From the NCBI GenBank assembly GCA_905234305.1, contig CAJOHT010000003.1:1-16848 (forward strand): a stretch of DNA of 16,848 nt. The letters are read 5' to 3'. The first letter of the stretch is position 1. Each line of letters starts with the position of its first letter. The position numbers were made by a program, and so were the translations under genes. This DNA comes from an uncultured Ruminococcus sp. (GTDB lineage: Bacteria > Bacillota > Clostridia > Oscillospirales > Acutalibacteraceae). Below are positions 8,520 through 14,988 of this stretch, one piece after another. The notes beneath the pieces were generated by a model, which was not told where the DNA came from, did not search any database, and saw only the letters and a program-made list of their open reading frames with translations.

Positions 8520-8548
8520 ACCCGTTAGAATAGAATTATCTAACGGGT
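8520..8548. promoter_or_regulatory. Perfect inverted repeat over the gltX start site and ribosome site
   Basis: Two perfect 10-base arms (8520-8529 and 8539-8548, core CCCGTTAG / CTAACGGG) are separated by 9 bases. On the minus strand one arm abuts the -10 box and spans the expected transcription start (about 8542); the other contains the GGGTGA that serves as the gltX ribosome site. The position suits an operator, or a hairpin hiding the ribosome site if transcription starts slightly upstream. Confidence 0.55.
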
Positions 8549-8578
8549 ATTATATCATATATTTAATTGTTTAGTCAA
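8549..8578 (-). promoter_or_regulatory. Sigma-A type promoter of the gltX-glnS operon
   Basis: On the minus strand TTGACT (8578-8573), an 18-base spacer and TATAAT (8554-8549) precede gltX. The region is nearly identical to the promoter at 9839-9868. Confidence 0.85.
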
Positions 8579-8629
8579 CAAGCAAACGCGTGCGCAGCGT
8601 GCTGCGGAGCGGATAATACAAATCGTTTT

Positions 8630-8909
8630 TTAGCAGACTTTTTCTTTGCTTTTTTCCGCGGGAATCCCGATTTCCGAACCACGCACCGTTTCCTTTATTA
8701 ATGTATAGGTGACATATACGTAGGCGGCGAATGTCGATTACCTCGTAAGCGAAAAAGTAGTAGCAATATCCCCTCAGACTGATAAGACTGCACACAACCG
8801 CCGTCCAGATATTGGAGCGATACACAAGCGCGTAAATAATCAGCAGAACATCGAGCAAATATCCGTAACGCTCGTGCATTGATAAAAGGAACATCAAACA
8901 GGTAAACAC
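8630..8909 (-). pseudogene. Detached, frameshifted C-terminal part of the mannosyltransferase-like gene
   Basis: Directly after the TGA at 8910-8912 the same frame continues as coding-quality sequence: CLMFLLSMHERYGYLLDVLL, where MHERY in a membrane segment is a hallmark of this GT-C family, then VYRSNIWTAVVCSLISLRG and YYFFAYEVID. After that the frame turns into implausible basic sequence. Skipping one base near 8732 (the A after the GAC codon) restores a sensible ending: FAAYVYVTYTLIKETVRGSE, closing with KSKEKVC and TAA at 8632-8630. The joined gene would be about 394 residues, a normal length. So there are two lesions: a nonsense codon and a +1 insertion. If the sequence is correct, this is decay; two sequencing errors within 180 bases is the alternative. 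No ribosome site precedes this part. Confidence 0.65.
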
Positions 8910-8912
8910 CGA

Positions 8913-9815
8913 TCAAACCGCAACGAGCATAAACATCTTGCCGTCGAGCAGATTCGCTCTCTTGTACCAAAGATAGAATATCATAATCGCAATCACAGTA
9001 ATAGTCAGGAATATCGAGAACGTTTTAAAAAGCTCATAGTTAGCTGTATTGCGGTTGTTGCACATAAAGGCGTAGATGTTGGGGCAATTCATCTGTATAT
9101 GCTTGCCGTAGTCGGTCTGTTTAAGATAGATAGTTACTATATCCATCGGATTTCTCCCTAAGAAAACAGCAGGTAGACACATCAGAATATCAACCGCAGG
9201 AATAATCAGAAAATGGAGTATAGATACCTTTCGGGTTATAAGATAGTAACAGAAGAAGAACGGCAGAATAAACACCGTCTGAAGCTTGAACGCAAGCGCT
9301 ATACCAAGCATCACAAAGGTAACAATCGGCTTGTCCTTCAGCGTAAAGTACAGCGCAAGGAGAATAAAGCTGACGTAAATAGAATCGCACTGAGCCCAAA
9401 ACGCGGAGTTAAAAATCACGGTTATTGAACAGAATGTAATTGCGTACGCGACAGCGGACAGAAATTTCTTTCCGCTAAGCTCATAAACGAGCTTTGCCGC
9501 AACAACAGAGAGAACCACATCAAAAACTATCGACAGCAGCTTGTAGGCAAAAAGCGCATTAACAGGAAAACGCGTCATAATAAAGATGATAATCTGGTAC
9601 GGGATGTTGTAGTTACCAATCTGATTCGCCAGCCCTGAAATGTCGCTTGCCTGAATGATATCCCACCACCGACTCAGGATGCTTTTGAAATCATCGCTCT
9701 CATAGTTTATTCCCGAGATACGGAGTAGTATCCCGCCAATCGTCACGACCCCGAGAAATACAAATATAATGTGTTTTTGAATAAAATCAAAAATTTTTTT
9801 CTCTATGCTTGTCAT
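8913..9815 (-). CDS. Gpi18/GT-C type mannosyltransferase-like membrane protein, N-terminal 300 residues, cut by in-frame TGA
   Basis: Members of this family are multi-pass glycosyltransferases that use lipid-linked sugars on the outer face of the membrane. Visible here are a first membrane span (about 17-33), the acidic outside loop INYESDDFKSILSRWWDII, which usually carries the catalytic Asp, the typical FNSAFWAQCDSIYVSFILLALYF, AFKLQTVFILPFFF, and further spans to LLDGKMFMLVAV. The reading frame then meets TGA at 8912-8910, while homologous-looking sequence (with MHERY) continues beyond it. The product as read is therefore truncated and probably inactive. The start is set by AAGGAAG seven bases upstream of ATG and a near-consensus promoter at 9839-9868. 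It is a single gene between the G5/3D terminator and the gltX promoter. Its acceptor is unknown. Confidence 0.8.
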   Translation of the reverse strand: MTSIEKKIFDFIQKHIIFVFLGVVTIGGILLRISGINYESDDFKSILSRWWDIIQASDISGLANQIGNYNIPYQIIIFIMTRFPVNALFAYKLLSIVFDVVLSVVAAKLVYELSGKKFLSAVAYAITFCSITVIFNSAFWAQCDSIYVSFILLALYFTLKDKPIVTFVMLGIALAFKLQTVFILPFFFCYYLITRKVSILHFLIIPAVDILMCLPAVFLGRNPMDIVTIYLKQTDYGKHIQMNCPNIYAFMCNNRNTANYELFKTFSIFLTITVIAIMIFYLWYKRANLLDGKMFMLVAV

Positions 9816-9838
9816 ACTATCTTCCTTTCTCTCGGAGT

Positions 9839-9868
9839 ATTATATTATATTTTTATTTTTTTAGTCAA
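9839..9868 (-). promoter_or_regulatory. Sigma-A type promoter of the mannosyltransferase-like gene
   Basis: TTGACT (9868-9863), an 18-base A-rich spacer and TATAAT (9844-9839) read on the minus strand. A second TATAAT overlaps five bases upstream. The same hexamers and spacing occur before gltX. Confidence 0.85.
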
Positions 9869-9870
9869 CG

Positions 9871-9898
9871 AAAAAGTCGGTCCATTTCTGAACCGACT
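9871..9898 (-). terminator. Intrinsic terminator of the G5/3D gene
   Basis: On the minus strand AGTCGGTTC pairs with GGACCGACT (one G-U pair, loop of 6) and is followed by TTTTT. It starts six bases after the TAA of the G5/3D gene. Confidence 0.8.
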
Positions 9899-9903
9899 AA
9901 TCA

Positions 9904-10920
9904 TTACGCTAAAACGTAGATATTAACATTTCTTCTGCCCCATGTGTTGCATGTACTCTCTAAAGGATAGAAGAGGTCAACAACTGTTGAGCTTGTGTAA
10001 ACGAATCCGCCTGTATCGTTCGCAACGGCATAACCGTAAACGAGCTTCTTATCAGGAGTTTCGATATAAACCTTAGAACCGTAAGGAATCTGTCTCGGGT
10101 TAACCGCGACGCCGCCGATTTTAACTCGGCTGCCGACAGCTGTATAAGCGCCTACCTGAGCCGAATAAGCTGTAGCGGGACCGCTTACGATTTTCTTATA
10201 AGCAACCTTCTTACCGTTGTGGTCATAGAAAGTACCGATACCGCCCTTAGACTTTGTCTTAAAGGAAGTGGGGTTATTAACGAGCATTGAATAACTCTTA
10301 CGTCTTGTACCTACGAGAACAACCTTCTTCTTAGAGGGCTTAACGATCTTAGTACCAGATACGATAGTCTTTGTTACCTCACCATTTACTATTTTATTAG
10401 TATAAGTAACTTTCTTAGTACCCTTTTTACCCTTGACCTTAACCTTGGTCTGGCCTTCGATTAAAGAAGCTGTCTTTTCTTTCTTTGTTTTATACATAAC
10501 CTTTTTGGTCTTGACTACCTTTTCAAAGGAAACTCGGTTAACTTTAATCTTAGTATTATCTTTAACCTTAGATTTAAGGCTCTTATCAACTGTATCGTAC
10601 TCGCCGAGTTTAATGTTTGCATGCTCGAGCGCGTCCTTTACGGTTGATCTCGGAACGTCATATGTTTTATAATCCTTAGCTCCAACCTTAATATCTACTT
10701 TTACTGCGGGGATAATATCCAAATCCGCTGTTTCATTACTTACTATTGCGTCTCCGTTAGGAAGAACCAGAAGCTCATCGCTAACTTGCGTATCCGTATG
10801 TGAATTTTCGTCAGAAATCGCCTGAGCTGATACTGAAAAAACAGATGTCCATACGATAGCCGCAGCTGCTACAGCTGTGATTATCTTAACGGCTGAACGC
10901 TGATTTTCTGTGTTTGCCAT
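9904..10920 (-). CDS. YabE-like cell-wall protein: DUF348, G5 and C-terminal 3D domain
   Basis: The 338-residue product has a signal peptide or anchor (about 10-34, cleavage near AQA), a DUF348-type segment (about 73-115: VKVDIKVGAKDYKTYDVPRS and STVKDALEHANIKLGEYD), a Lys/Thr-rich G5-like segment (about 130-200) and a C-terminal 3D domain (about 247-338). The 3D fold is shared with MltA-type lytic transglycosylases, and such proteins are thought to cut peptidoglycan. Key residues are ANDTGG (Asp302) and VVDLFYPL (Asp315). The first of the family's three Asp (usually VDP) is Asn274 here (VAVNPRQIPYGSK). The start has AAGGAG before the ATG, a consensus promoter lies at 11000-11028, and a terminator follows the stop. 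It forms a single-gene unit. WalR-like motifs lie about 150 bases upstream of the promoter. Confidence 0.92.
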   Translation of the reverse strand: MANTENQRSAVKIITAVAAAAIVWTSVFSVSAQAISDENSHTDTQVSDELLVLPNGDAIVSNETADLDIIPAVKVDIKVGAKDYKTYDVPRSTVKDALEHANIKLGEYDTVDKSLKSKVKDNTKIKVNRVSFEKVVKTKKVMYKTKKEKTASLIEGQTKVKVKGKKGTKKVTYTNKIVNGEVTKTIVSGTKIVKPSKKKVVLVGTRRKSYSMLVNNPTSFKTKSKGGIGTFYDHNGKKVAYKKIVSGPATAYSAQVGAYTAVGSRVKIGGVAVNPRQIPYGSKVYIETPDKKLVYGYAVANDTGGFVYTSSTVVDLFYPLESTCNTWGRRNVNIYVLA

Positions 10921-10999
10921 TTGAATTTCTCCTTAGTATTCAAAAAAGATTTGCAACAAAACTTGCAGGCATTTGTGCCTCGCTTGATGTTACGGTTGC

Positions 11000-11028
11000 A
11001 TTATACGTGCAAAAGCTGGAATTGTCAA
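11000..11028 (-). promoter_or_regulatory. Consensus sigma-A promoter of the G5/3D gene
   Basis: A perfect TTGACA (11028-11023), a 17-base spacer and a perfect TATAAT (11005-11000) read on the minus strand. The leader is about 75 bases and contains a small hairpin (AGGCA / TGCCT) but is too short for a known riboswitch. Confidence 0.9.
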
Positions 11029-11040
11029 CAAAAATTTATT

Positions 11041-11517
11041 TGAGTTTTTGTGCAATCTGTATACACATTCGTCAAAATTTTACACTTATCGTCTTTTTAA
11101 ATCTTCTTTTCGGGAATAAATTCATTCATTTTTTGGTAAATATGCAAGAAAAACGCTTTAATTTTCTTGTAACCATTGTAATTTTTCTGTAACTTTTTGA
11201 ATTTTTTCGCAGCGTTTTAAAGCGCTAAAGTCTGCATAAAATCTGAGTTTTTTAGGAAAATGGGCGTTTTTTGGCAAAAATCGGCGTTTTTTACGTTAGA
11301 ATATACAAATTTTATACCTAATGAATACAAATTTAATAGACATTTTTTCCGAAAAATTCCGTAACAATCCAGCTTTTATCAGGCTTCAGGGGTATTTTTT
11401 CTTAAAAAATTTTTAAAAAATTTTCAATAGTTAAAATGGTAACAGCTTGTAACTTTTGTATTTTTCGGGTCATTTAGGGTATATAACGGGGATAATCCTG
11501 TTTCTTTTATAGTTTAT
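11041..11517. other. AT-rich non-coding stretch with repeated TGTAAC motifs
   Basis: I see no credible gene in these 480 bases, which are rich in T and A runs. They hold TGTAAC at 11168-11173 and 11188-11193, TGTAAT at 11177-11182, further GTAAC copies near 11361, 11438 and 11448, a direct repeat of GGCGTTTTTT about 22 bases apart near 11263 and 11284, and a self-complementary run AAAAAATTTTTAAAAAATTTT near 11404. A possible plus-strand promoter, TTGTAT with an 18-base spacer and TATATA (11456-11485), points toward the RNA-like element. Confidence 0.5.
11177..11193 (+). promoter_or_regulatory. WalR (YycF) box-like motif
   Basis: TGTAAT, five bases, TGTAAC fits the published WalR consensus TGTWAH-N5-TGTWAH exactly. 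An additional TGTAAC sits three bases before it. 3D-domain wall genes such as yocH are WalR targets in Bacillus. Here the box lies about 150 bases upstream of the -35 of the G5/3D gene, farther than usual, and such a short AT-rich motif can arise by chance. Confidence 0.3.
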
Positions 11518-11700
11518 ATTTGCAGCGTTGCGACCGCCCGTGAGCCACGGGAACCAAAGCAGAGATATTAGATACCACCTGCGTCGTTTGTTGCGGCGTG
11601 TGCGGAGTCTTACGTTTCATAAACGCGGCGGGCTAAAAACGCTTCATCGCTTGCGCTTGAAGCTCGGCACGCCCTGTTCGAGCCTGCCTATAATCTCTGA
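11517..11700. ncRNA. Candidate structured RNA of unknown family
   Basis: This block is much richer in G+C than its AT-rich flanks and has no credible reading frame. In plus-strand terms it contains a 6-bp hairpin CCCGTG-AGC-CACGGG (about 11537-11551), a long-range closing helix between CAGAGATATTAG (about 11560) and CTATAATCTCTG (ending about 11699), an inner helix GGCGTG / CACGCC, and two small hairpins (CGTTT-CAT-AAACG and a CTTCA / TGAAG stem). A closed, branched molecule of about 140-180 bases is thus predicted. The strand is uncertain: the plus strand has a possible promoter upstream, while on the minus strand the last hairpin would carry a GCAA tetraloop. Neither end has a clear U tract. 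6S RNA or another clostridial RNA class is possible; I cannot assign one. Confidence 0.5.
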
Positions 11701-11705
11701 AATGT

Positions 11706-11745
11706 AAAAAGGAAGAAGCGCAGTCTGGTGACTACACTTCTTCCT
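11706..11745 (-). terminator. Intrinsic terminator of tRNA-Thr
   Basis: On the minus strand AGGAAGAAG pairs with CTTCTTCCT (arms 11737-11745 and 11710-11718) with a nested AGTC / GACT helix, followed by TTTTT. It begins one base after the CCA end of the tRNA. Confidence 0.85.
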
Positions 11746-11746
11746 A

Positions 11747-11822
<76 letters not shown>

Positions 11823-11848
11823 GTATGGACTTTTTAAGTCCGCATATT

Positions 11849-11877
11849 ATAATATCATATTTCTTTTTTTATTTCAA
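11849..11877 (-). promoter_or_regulatory. Promoter of tRNA-Thr
   Basis: TTGAAA (11877-11872), a 17-base spacer and TATTAT (11854-11849) read on the minus strand. An overlapping TATAAT (11851-11846) would give 20-base spacing. Confidence 0.65.
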
Positions 11878-11894
11878 TACCTTTAAGAAAATTT

Positions 11895-12587
11895 TTAGCG
11901 CTTGTAATTATAAGTATATTCCGTGATAATATTATTCTCGTAATTAAATGTCAAAGTTTTCGAGCCCGAGCCGTAAACATATTCGGTATCGGTGAATTTT
12001 TTTGCGTCGCCGTAATATCGCTTTAAGCGCGACGCGTACATTCCGATTTTTACGCCTTTCGCAGTAGCAACATTATCCTCGAAAACATTGATATAGACAA
12101 CTTTTTCAACTTCACCTTTTTTATATGTTCCTACGGTAAAGCCGTCGTACTCATACTCGAATTCGGTATCCGAGTCTTCTCCGAGGGCGTAATCCTCTCC
12201 GAATTTTTTTATAACGGATTCAATAGTATCATTTAGATTAATCGTTTTACCCTTATATTTAAATACTAAATCCGAAGCGGAAAAACTGCCCTTTGGCGGG
12301 TAGACAATATTAATATGGCGGTTTGGCTTAACGACGCCCTGAGTCGGCGGGAAAGTCGTAGGCTCGGTTTTCTTTACTTTCTTCTTTTTCTTTTCGGAAG
12401 CTGCCTCAGTAGCTTTTTTCTTTTCTCTAACCGTTTCTTCGGTCGGCTTTACTGTAGTCGAAGGGATTTCCGTTATAGCTTCGGTTTGAGGTTGAGTGGA
12501 GGGAGCTTCGGCTGCCGTAGTATCATTACAGGCAGTCGATAATATTACAACCGCAGCTAAAAGCAATATTGCGTATAGTTTTTTCAT
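11895..12587 (-). CDS. Lipoprotein of unknown function
   Basis: The 230-residue product starts with a lipoprotein signal peptide whose lipobox is LSTAC (Cys20), so it should be anchored to the outer face of the membrane. Residues 21-90 form a low-complexity linker rich in Thr, Pro, Glu and Lys (with KKKKKVKK). The C-terminal domain (about 105-230) is compact and acidic/aromatic, with DTIESVIKKFGEDYALGEDS, GYxKGEVEKVVYINVF-like beta sequence and GVKIGMYASRLKRYYGD. The repeated pattern of a helix then a Gly loop may be a BamE-like or DUF-type fold, which I cannot name. The start has GGAAG upstream and a readable promoter at 12620-12648. It is divergent from the HAD gene and alone in its unit. 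Confidence 0.85.
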   Translation of the reverse strand: MKKLYAILLLAAVVILSTACNDTTAAEAPSTQPQTEAITEIPSTTVKPTEETVREKKKATEAASEKKKKKVKKTEPTTFPPTQGVVKPNRHINIVYPPKGSFSASDLVFKYKGKTINLNDTIESVIKKFGEDYALGEDSDTEFEYEYDGFTVGTYKKGEVEKVVYINVFEDNVATAKGVKIGMYASRLKRYYGDAKKFTDTEYVYGSGSKTLTFNYENNIITEYTYNYKR

Positions 12588-12619
12588 TGTACCATTCTTC
12601 CAAAAATATTATTTTCCCG

Positions 12620-12648
12620 ATTATACCATAAATAGGATTAAATAACAA
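12620..12648 (-). promoter_or_regulatory. Promoter of the lipoprotein gene
   Basis: TTGTTA (12648-12643), a 17-base spacer and TATAAT (12625-12620) read on the minus strand. Its -35 lies nine bases from that of the divergent HAD promoter. Confidence 0.75.
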
Positions 12649-12657
12649 TATTAAATC

Positions 12658-12686
12658 TTGAAATAAAATGAAATAGGGAGTATAAT
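12658..12686 (+). promoter_or_regulatory. Promoter of the HAD hydrolase gene
   Basis: TTGAAA (12658-12663), a 17-base spacer and TATAAT (12681-12686) read on the plus strand, back to back with the lipoprotein promoter. Confidence 0.8.
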
Positions 12687-12715
12687 TATAAAAAGTTTAA
12701 TCGGGGGGTATACGA

Positions 12716-13438
12716 GTGTTAAAATATATTTTTTTTGACCTGGACGGAACGCTGCTTCCTATGGATCAGGATTACTTTATAAAGGTTTATTTTACCGAGT
12801 TGTGTAAAAGGTTTTGTCCCGTATTAAAAATGGAAAACGAACAGCTTATTAAAGCTGTCTGGAAAAGTACCAACTCTATGATAAAAAACGACGGCTCAAT
12901 TCCAAATTACCAGGCGTTCTGGCAGACTTTCGCGAAGCTGTGCGGAAAAACCGTTCTTAAATATGTTAAGGATTTTGACGATTTCTATATAAATGAATTT
13001 AACGAATGTAAAGTAGCGGTAAAATACAATCCGAATATCCCCGAGGCTATAAAAACTCTTAAAAACAAGGGGTATACGCTAATCGCCGCGACAAATCCCC
13101 TCTTCCCCGCTATCGCGATTAATAACAGACTCGGCTGGGCGGGAGTAAATCCTAAGGATTTTAAGCTGATTACGACCTACGAAAATTCTTCGACCTGTAA
13201 GCCTAATCCTAAGTATTTTATCGAAATTATGGAAAAAATAAAAGCGGAGCCCGAGGAATGTATGATGGTCGGGAACGACGTTGACGAAGATGTTCTTTCC
13301 ACCAAAAAGGTAAATATGGAGAGCTATCTTGTCACCGACTGTATCATCAACCGTTCTCAAACCGATTTATCCGACATTACGCACGGAACTATAAGGGAGT
13401 TTTTGACCTACGCGAGAATGCTTCCCGACGTAAAATAA
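12716..13438 (+). CDS. HAD-superfamily hydrolase
   Basis: The 240-residue cytoplasmic protein carries all four HAD motifs: DLDGTLLP with nucleophile Asp8 and acid/base Asp10, AATNP with the motif II Thr, KPNPKYF with the motif III Lys, and VGNDVDEDVLS for magnesium binding. A helical cap between motifs I and II makes it a type I (C1) cap phosphatase of the phosphoglycolate-phosphatase-like group. The substrate is not evident. The start is GTG at 12716, chosen because GGGGGG lies seven bases upstream, the motif follows at once, and the promoter at 12658-12686 gives a short leader. The next gene on the same strand is 89 bases downstream, past a hairpin. Confidence 0.88.
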   Translation: MLKYIFFDLDGTLLPMDQDYFIKVYFTELCKRFCPVLKMENEQLIKAVWKSTNSMIKNDGSIPNYQAFWQTFAKLCGKTVLKYVKDFDDFYINEFNECKVAVKYNPNIPEAIKTLKNKGYTLIAATNPLFPAIAINNRLGWAGVNPKDFKLITTYENSSTCKPNPKYFIEIMEKIKAEPEECMMVGNDVDEDVLSTKKVNMESYLVTDCIINRSQTDLSDITHGTIREFLTYARMLPDVK

Positions 13439-13459
13439 TTTTTTATCAATAACATTTTT

Positions 13460-13500
13460 AACAAGGTTCGGATGGAATATTACCGCCGCCCGAGCTTGTT
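13460..13500 (+). other. Hairpin between the HAD and small membrane protein genes
   Basis: AACAAG-(G)-TTCGG (13460-13471) can pair with CCGAGCTTGTT (13490-13500): 11 pairs with one bulged G and an 18-base loop. Only TTTTA follows after a few bases, so it is either a weak terminator for the HAD gene or a leader structure for the gene at 13528. Confidence 0.4.
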
Positions 13501-13527
13501 GTCAGTTTTATATCCAAAGGAGTAAAA

Positions 13528-13950
13528 ATGATAAAACTAATAAAGCAGTATTTACCGTTCGCGGTAGTAATCGCGCTTATTTACCTTGTTATGCCCGTAT
13601 TCTTTCAGGGCGAAAACTATAAATACGACGCTATCGAATACCAGTTCGTTTTCCCTGGAACAGCCCTTTTATCGGGATTTATTTTCTCGTGGAGAAGAGG
13701 AGTCGACTTTACCTTTCCGCTTATCGCGCCGATTATATATATCGGCAGTGTGCTGATTTACAGCCATTTTTACCACTGGGCAATCTATGTTTTTATTTAT
13801 CTTATTGTAGGTATGCTCGGCTGCTTTATAGGAGATATGATTTATAAAAACAATCTTGCCGAAAAACGCCGTAAGCATAATCCTAACAAAAACGACAGCT
13901 ATGAAATCAAAATCACCAATATAACGGTAGAAAAAGAGGAAGATAAATAA
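13528..13950 (+). CDS. Small multi-pass membrane protein of unknown function
   Basis: The 140-residue product has three or four hydrophobic segments (about 8-27, 42-53, 61-80 and 82-104), a positively charged loop after the second (SWRRGVD) and a hydrophilic, basic/acidic tail (NLAEKRRKHNPNKNDSYE, ending KEEDK). No catalytic motif is visible and I do not recognise the family. AAGGAG lies seven bases before the ATG. No separate promoter is obvious, so it may be co-transcribed with the HAD gene through the intervening hairpin. A hairpin terminator follows. Confidence 0.75.
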   Translation: MIKLIKQYLPFAVVIALIYLVMPVFFQGENYKYDAIEYQFVFPGTALLSGFIFSWRRGVDFTFPLIAPIIYIGSVLIYSHFYHWAIYVFIYLIVGMLGCFIGDMIYKNNLAEKRRKHNPNKNDSYEIKITNITVEKEEDK

Positions 13951-13954
13951 ACGA

Positions 13955-13981
13955 AACCGTCAATGTAAAACATTGACGGTT
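13955..13981. terminator. Hairpin between convergent genes, probable bidirectional terminator
   Basis: A perfect 11-bp stem (AACCGTCAATG / CATTGACGGTT) has a TAAAA loop, with AAATTTTA after it on the plus strand. The U tract is short on both sides. Confidence 0.65.
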
Positions 13982-14009
13982 AAATTTTACCTCTGATTTT
14001 TACTTTTAT

Positions 14010-14879
14010 TTATCTCATACTGTCAATAATCGAAAATGCGAAACGTGAGAACAGTATCGGCGACACTACAATCATCGCAACTACAAACGCCGCGGCTACC
14101 GCGATAATCACCATAAGGAAGAAGCTCCAAATCGGCTTTTTTCCGCCGAGAGCCTTACTGATACCTGCGAAGAGAAGCATAAACGTAGCGATTTCTCCGA
14201 GCAATCTTAAGGGACTCATAACGGAACTGAGCGCTCCCGCTGTCACAATGTTGAATATGAAGAACATAATCTGGGGCAGGAACGAAGCTGTAACAAGATT
14301 CGCGCTCGAGAGGAAATGACCGTCGCCCTTATGGAATTTTATTAAAGCTCTTACACCCAGCGGCATAGCGAACGCCAGCATAAAATTAATCGCTAAGGTA
14401 ACGAAGAATACCTCGCCCGAGCCGAAGCTGATTTTAGAGGAAATCACCGAAGTGATTTCCGAGGAAAAGATGCCGCTCGAATTAAAGCTGACCGTAGCGT
14501 CTATAGCGCCTAAAAGCACAAACGCGGGCAGAAGTATACCCCAAATCGGCAGAGTCTCGCCGTATTGAGCGGCAATAGCGTCCACGCAATTCTTCGAGAA
14601 AAAGTTCTTGATCACCGACCAAAGCTGTTTAGCGGTCAAGGTAAATCGGGACGGCTGAGGTTGTTCGGGGACAGCCGCGATTGCCGATTGTACGGGAGTA
14701 TCCTGAGGAGCGGATGAGGAGGGCTCAGCCTGCCTCTCGTCAAACTCCTGCTGCTTAGCGGGATCGTCCTGCGGCTGAGGCATAGGCGCAGGCTCCTGCA
14801 CGGGGATTTGATTCTGTATATTTTCGTCCGAGGACTTGATTTCAGGTTCAAAAGCAGTAGTTTTTTCCATGTTTTCCAT
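14010..14879 (-). CDS. Membrane protein with Pro/Gln-rich cytoplasmic N-terminus (YIP1-like)
   Basis: The 289-residue product has a soluble, disordered first 80 residues rich in Pro, Gln, Glu and Ser (for example PVQEPAPMPQPQDDPAKQQ), then about five hydrophobic helices (roughly 108-128, 155-178, 192-215, 222-240 and 245-275). This plan, a low-complexity head and a five-helix bundle with Pro/Gly in the helices, resembles bacterial YIP1-family proteins of unknown role; the assignment is tentative. AAGGAGG lies seven bases before the ATG, and a promoter is readable at 14915-14943. It lies 109 bases downstream of lexA on the same strand, but its own promoter suggests a separate unit. Confidence 0.7.
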   Translation of the reverse strand: MENMEKTTAFEPEIKSSDENIQNQIPVQEPAPMPQPQDDPAKQQEFDERQAEPSSSAPQDTPVQSAIAAVPEQPQPSRFTLTAKQLWSVIKNFFSKNCVDAIAAQYGETLPIWGILLPAFVLLGAIDATVSFNSSGIFSSEITSVISSKISFGSGEVFFVTLAINFMLAFAMPLGVRALIKFHKGDGHFLSSANLVTASFLPQIMFFIFNIVTAGALSSVMSPLRLLGEIATFMLLFAGISKALGGKKPIWSFFLMVIIAVAAAFVVAMIVVSPILFSRFAFSIIDSMR

Positions 14880-14914
14880 ATATATACCTCCTTATTATAA
14901 TAACCAGCGTAATT

Positions 14915-14943
14915 ATTCTAACATTGTATTACGATTATTACAA
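14915..14943 (-). promoter_or_regulatory. Promoter of the YIP1-like gene
   Basis: TTGTAA (14943-14938), a 17-base spacer and TAGAAT (14920-14915) read on the minus strand. Confidence 0.65.
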
Positions 14944-14988
14944 TAAGTTTCGCCTTATTTTCAGTTGATTTTCAGGAAACTGTCACGC

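Noticed and set aside
8514..8580. T-box riboswitch before gltX-glnS
   Set aside because: The leader is only about 30 bases, with no T-box sequence and no specifier stem.
8910..8912. TGA as a recoded codon (Trp, Gly or selenocysteine) in the mannosyltransferase-like gene
   Set aside because: lexA ends with TGA exactly at its family C-terminus and the ECF sigma gene ends with TGA, so TGA is a stop. No selenocysteine insertion hairpin follows, and the protein is not a redox enzyme. A second lesion (frameshift) also points to decay or error.
10914..11192. Plus-strand open frame across the G5/3D promoter region
   Set aside because: It overlaps a perfect minus-strand promoter and the start of the G5/3D gene, has no ribosome site, and its composition simply follows the T-rich DNA.
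11530..11600. c-di-AMP (ydaO) riboswitch controlling the G5/3D gene
   Set aside because: A GAGC...GGGAACCAA-like string is present on the plus strand, but the GGGGTGAA part and the rest of the consensus are missing, the strand is opposite to the G5/3D gene, and that gene's promoter lies nearer the gene, downstream of this block.
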